From: Ridgeia piscesae
Taxonomy: Eukaryota > Annelida > Polychaeta > Sabellida > Siboglinidae
Direction of reading: 5' to 3'
Length of the DNA stretch: 64,000 nucleotides
Assembly (NCBI GenBank): GCA_025642075.2
Contig: JAODUO010001056.1
Location: forward strand, 124,001 to 188,000
Shown: in pieces, positions 40,130 through 46,100 of the stretch
How positions within the stretch are numbered: position 1 is the first letter of the stretch
Layout: each line of letters starts with the position of its first letter
The notes under the pieces: generated by a model
What the model was told of the DNA's origin: nothing
What the model saw: the letters and a program-made list of their open reading frames with translations, nothing else
Database searches by the model: none
Made by a program: the position numbers and the translations under genes

Positions 40130-43100
40130 TTATAATTATATATATATATATATATTTAGATATATTTAGATATATTTAGATATGTACATATGTATTTATG
40201 AGTGTATAATATTTATAAATACCTACATATATATTTGCACACACAAACATACATACAAACACACATGCTCATACACACACATGCACACACAGACACACAG
40301 TGAGGGAGAGAGACTGTAGTCGTTTGTCATTCCTGAAATTATAAGTATCACTGACAAGTGACAACAACATACCAAAGTCACTAAAGACAACATACCAAAG
40401 TCACTAAAGACAACATACCAAAGTCACTAAAGACAACATACCAAAGTCACTAAAGACAACATACCAAAGTCACTAAAGACAACATGCCAAGATCACTGAA
40501 GACAACACATCCTTAGATCAGTCAATCTGTTTCAGGTGGCCGAAGACAACATATCGTCCGATGGGAAGCGAAGTGAGTTGTTTTACAAGCTGCTAGATGG
40601 CAGCACCGGCATCTCCCAGTTCCTCACGCTGTCAGACCTCCTCAAAGTTTGGCCCCCACTGAGTGGGTCACCAGGCCAGTACGTGTCCTTATACTGTCAC
40701 TGAGTGGGTCACCAGGCCAGTACGTGTCCTTATACTGTCACTGTGTGGGTCACCAGGCCAGTACGTGTCCTTATACTGTCACTGTGTGGGTCACCAGGCC
40801 AGTACGTGTCCTTATACTGTCACTGTGTGGGTCACCAGGCCAGTACGTGTCCTTATACTGTCACTGTGTGGGTCACCAGGCCAGTACGTGTCCTTATACT
40901 GTCACTGTTTGGGTCACCAGGCCAGTACGTGTCCTTATACTGTCACTGTGTGGGTCACCTGGCCAGTACGTTTCCTTATACTGTCACTGTGTGGGTCACC
41001 AGGCCAGTACGTGTCCTTATACTGTCACTGTGTGGGTCACCTGGCCAGTACGTGTCCTTATACTGTCACTGTGTGGGTCACCAGGCCAGTACGTCTCCTT
41101 ATACTGTCACTGTGTGGGCCCGGGATCGTGTCCTTATACTGTCACTGTGTGGGTCACCAGGCCAGTACGTGTCCTTATACTGTCACTGTGTGGGTCACCA
41201 GGCCAGTACGTCTCCTTATACTGTCACTGTGTGGGTCACCAGGCCAGTACGTGTCCTTATACTGTCACTGTGTGGGTCACCAGGCCAGTACGTGTCCTTA
41301 TACTGTCACTGTGTGGGTCACCAGGCCAGTACGTGTCCTTATACTGTCACTGTGTGGGTCACCAGGCCAGTACGTCTCCTTATACTGTCACTGTGTGGGT
41401 CACCAGGCCAGTACGTGTCCTTATACTGTCACTGTGTGGGTCACCAGGCCAGTACGTGTCCTTATACTGTCACTGTGTGGGTCACCTGGCCAGTACGTGT
41501 CCTTATACTGTCACTGTGTGGGTCACCTGGCCAGTACGTGTCCTTATACTGTCACTGTGTGGGTCACCAGGCCAGTACGTGTCCTTATACTGTCACTGTG
41601 TGGGAAAGGCCAGTACGTGTCCTTATACTGTCACTGTGTGGGTAAGGCCAGTACGTCTCCTTATACTGTCACTGTGTGGGTCACCAGGCCAGTACGTTCC
41701 TTATACTGTCACTGTGTGGGTCACCAGGCCAGTACGTCTCCTTATACTGTCACTGTGTGGGTCACCAGGCCAGTACGTGTCCTTATACTGTCACTGTGTG
41801 GGTCACCAGGCCAGTACGTCTCCTTATACTGTCACTGTGTGGGTCACCAGGCCAGTACGTGTCCTTATACTGTCACTGTGTGGGTCACCAGGCCAGTACG
41901 TCTCCTTATACTGTCACTGTGTTGGTCACCAGGCCAGAAACGGGTCCTTATACTGTCACTGTGGGGTCACCAGGCCAGTACGTTTTCCTTATACTGTCAC
42001 TGTGTGGGTCACCAGGCCAGTACGTGTCCTTATACTGTCACTGTGTGGGTCACCAGGCCAGTACGTTCCTTATAGTGTGGGGTCACCAGGCCAGTACGTG
42101 TCCTTATACTGTCACTGTGTGGGTCACCAGGCCAGTACGTGTCCTTATACTGTCACTGTGTGGGTCACCTGGCCAGTACGTCTCCTTATACTGTCACTGT
42201 GTGGGTCACATGGCCAGTACGTCTCCTTATACTGTCACTGTGTGGGTCACCTTGCCAGTACGTGTCCTTATACTGTCACTGTGTGGGTCACCAGGCCAGT
42301 ACGTGTCCTTATACTGTCACTGTGTGGGTCACCTGGCCAGTACGTGTCCTTATACTGTCACTGTGTGGGTCACCTGGCCAGTACGTCTCCTTATACTGTC
42401 ACTGTGTGGGTCACCAGGCCAGTACGTCTCCTTATACTGTCACTGTGTGGGTCACCAGGCCAGTACGTCTCCTTATACTGTCACTGTGTGGGTCACCTGG
42501 CCAGTACGTGTCCTTATACTGTCACTGTGTGGGTCACCTGGCCAGTACGTGTCCTTATACTGTCACTGTGTGGGTCACCTGGCCAGTACGTGTCCTTATA
42601 CTGTCACTGTGTGGGTCACCTGGCCAGTACGTGTCCTTATACTGTCACTGTGTGGGTCACCTGGCCAGTACGTGTCCTTATACTGTCACTGTGTGGGTCA
42701 CCAGGCCAGTACGTCTCCTTATACTGTCACTGTGTGGGTCACCAGGCCAGTACGTCTCCTTATACTGTCACTGTGTGGGTCACCTGGCCAGTACGTGTCC
42801 TTATACTTTTGTGGGGTCACCAGGCCAGTACGTTCCTTATACTGTCACTGTGTGGGTCACCTGGCCAGTACGTCTCCTTATACTGTCACTGTGTGGGTCA
42901 CCAGGCCAGTACGTGTCCTTATACTGTCACTGTGTGGGTCACCAGGCCAGTACGTGTCCTTATACTGTCACTGTGTGGGTCACCAGGCCAGTACGTGTCC
43001 TTATACTGTCACTGTGTGGGTCACCAGGCCAGTACGTCTCCTTATACTGTCACTGTGTGGGTCACCAGGTCAGTACGTGTCCTTATACTGCCACTGTGTT

Positions 43101-46100
43101 GGTCACCAGGCCAGTACGTGTCCTTATACTGTCACTGTGTTGGTCACCAGGCCAGTACGTGTCCTTATACTGTCACTGTGTGGGTCACATGGCCAGTACG
43201 TGTCCTTATACTGTCACTGTGTGGGTCACATGGCCAGTCCCTGCCCTTTTGTCACTGTGTGGGTCACCAGGCCAGAAAGTGTCCTTATACTGTCCCCGTG
43301 TGGGTCACCAGGCCAGAACGTTCCTTATACTATCACTGTGTGGGTCACCAGGCCAGTACGTCTCCTTATACTGTCACTGTGTGGGTCACCAGGCCAGTAT
43401 GTGTCCTTATACTGTCACTGTGTGGGTCACCAGGCCAGTACGTCTCCTTATACTGTCACTGTGTGGGTCACCAGGCCAGTACGTCTCCTTATACTGTCAC
43501 TGTGTGGGTCACCAGGCCAGTACGTGTCCTTATACTGTCACTGTGTGGGTCACCTGGCCAGTACGTCTCCTTATACTGTCACTGTGTGGGTCACCTGGCC
43601 AGTACGTCTCCTTATACTGTCACTGTGTGGGTCACCTGGCCAGTATGTGTCCTTATACTGTCACTGTGTGGGTCACCTGGCCAGTACGTGTCCTTATTGT
43701 CACTGTGGGGGGGTCACCGGGCCCGGTACGTGTCCTTATACTGTCACTGTGTGGGTCACCAGGCCAGTACGTGTCCTTATACTGCCACTGTGTGGGTCAC
43801 CAGGCCAGTACGTCTCCATATACTGTCACTGTGTGGGTCACCAGGCCAGTACGCGTCCTTATACTGTCACTGTGTGGGTCACCTGGCCAGTACCTCTCCA
43901 TATACTGTCACTGTGTGGGTCACCTGGCCAGTACGTCTCCATATACTGTCACTCGTTTCAACCTGGGATTCTTGTCAAAGTGTGTGTCTTGTCTTGTGTT
44001 CAAGAGTTCAAATATATATGTAGGTATTTATAAATATTATACACTAGTGTGTGTGTCTTGTCTTGTGTTCAAAATATATAGCAATATTGTAATTTTTTCT
44101 TATAATTTTATGCATTTATTTCATTAGAATTATGTTTTATTAATTACTAATAATGTGCCATATATGGATATCATAACCAGAGCCCAAATTAGAACTTCTA
44201 GAATCCCTATGACGTCCCAAAGAACAGCTGTCTGTTAGCTGTGCAATATCAAACTAACTTTGATCACAAGCAGTGAGAAGACGTGGATGGGGACACGTTG
44301 TGTTTAGCCACTTAGCTTAAAATATTACACGTGCCTCAATGTGCCACTATAGTAAAAACTTGTCACTCTAAACACAACGTATTGAAGGACGTATTTAATT
44401 TCCCAGTAGCACACTCTAAACACAACGTATTGAAGGACGTATTTAATTTCCCAGTAGCACAATGGTTGTAATTTTGTATTCATCACCTGAAAAATTATAA
44501 TGCAGTCGTTTGACTCTCAAACTGTCATGTAAATTTGAAGTGAAAATCATAATGTGAAACCCTTAAGAATTTGATATATGACTAAATATTTTCCACATTT
44601 GTTATGTATGTACCTTGAGCTGTTGTCTCAATGATGTGTGTCCTCTCTGATGTGATGCAGATCTGACGACTGTGCCACCCAGCCTTGGTGCCAGCTTATT
44701 AGTCACATGATCACGTCATGTGACAAGTGTAGTGGCGGCCATGTTGTTGACATTGTGAAACACCTCCAGGCATCCACGCCTCTCAGTCAGCCAGTAAGTA
44801 CGACCACTGCTAAGTGTTGTGTTTGGGTCACACATTTGTGGGAAGAGATGTGTGACTGCTTAGCATTAGGTGATGTTCTGACAATGACATCACTTGTGTT
44901 CATTGGATCGTCATTACCCTACAATAATAATCATGTGGTCAGTAGCAATAACAAAACGTTTATTTGTCATCAGCATGCTGACTAAAACTTATCTACATGC
45001 TGACAACACTGTCATCAACATGCTGACTAAGGCTCATCTACATGGTGACAACACTGACATCTACATGCTGACTAAGACTCATCTACATGCTGACATCACT
45101 GTTATCCACATGCTAACTAAGAAGGCTGTGTCGCCAGATAGCAAGCTCGGGATGTCACTAACTCTTCCAGACCATGCTGACAACACTGTCAGCAACCTGC
45201 TGACTAAGACTCATCTACATGGTGACAACACTGACAACTACATGCTGACTAAGACTCATCTACATGGTGACAACACTGACATCTACATGCTGACTAAGAC
45301 TCATCTACATGCTGACATCACTGTTATCCACATGCTAACTAAGAAGGCTGTGTCGCCAGATAGCAAGCTCGGGATGTCACTAACTCTTCCAGACCATGCT
45401 GACAACACTGTCAGCAACCTGCTGACTAAGACTCATCTACATGGTGACAACACTGACAACTACATGCTGACTAAGACTCATCTACATGCTGACATCACTG
45501 TCATCTACATGCTAACTAAGAAGGCTGTGTGGCCTGATAGCAAGCTCGGGATGTCACTAACTCTTCCAGACCATGCTGACAACACTGTCAGCAACCTGCT
45601 GACTAAGACTCATCTATATGTTGACAACACTGTAACCTACAAATTGACAAGATTGTCACCATGTCTTCTACCCAATATATGGATGAAGTATGTTCAACAG
45701 GGTGTTAAGTAAGTTGAGGTGACAGATTAGTGCACCATGAACTGAGTACTGATGTAGAAGCAGGAGGACTTTGGGTGCAAGTCCTGAACACGGTTGACAT
45801 TCTGTGAGGACTCCTCACACCTCAGGGGACCTGCAACTTGTGTCTTGAGTCAGCACAAACATTGTTGACATACTTTGTAATTATGTGGATGGGAGGGAGC
45901 CAGGGATTGGGAGGGGAGGGAGGCAGGGATGGGGAAGGGAGGGATGCAGGGATGGAGAGGGGAGGGAGGCAGGGATGGAGAAGGGAGGGAGGCAGGGATG
46001 GGGAGGGGAGGGAGCCAGGGATCGGGAGGGGAGGGAGGCAGTGATGGGGAGGGGAGGGAGCCAGGGATTGGGAGGGGAGGGAGGCAGAGATGGGGAAGGG

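Noticed and set aside
40649..44023. Plus-strand open frames of 1,124, 785, 662 and 470 codons
   Set aside because: They are the 41-bp array. Three overlapping frames are open at once, with the same peptide phases rotating, as expected from a stop-free unit. Only the first few codons belong to NBAS exon 30.
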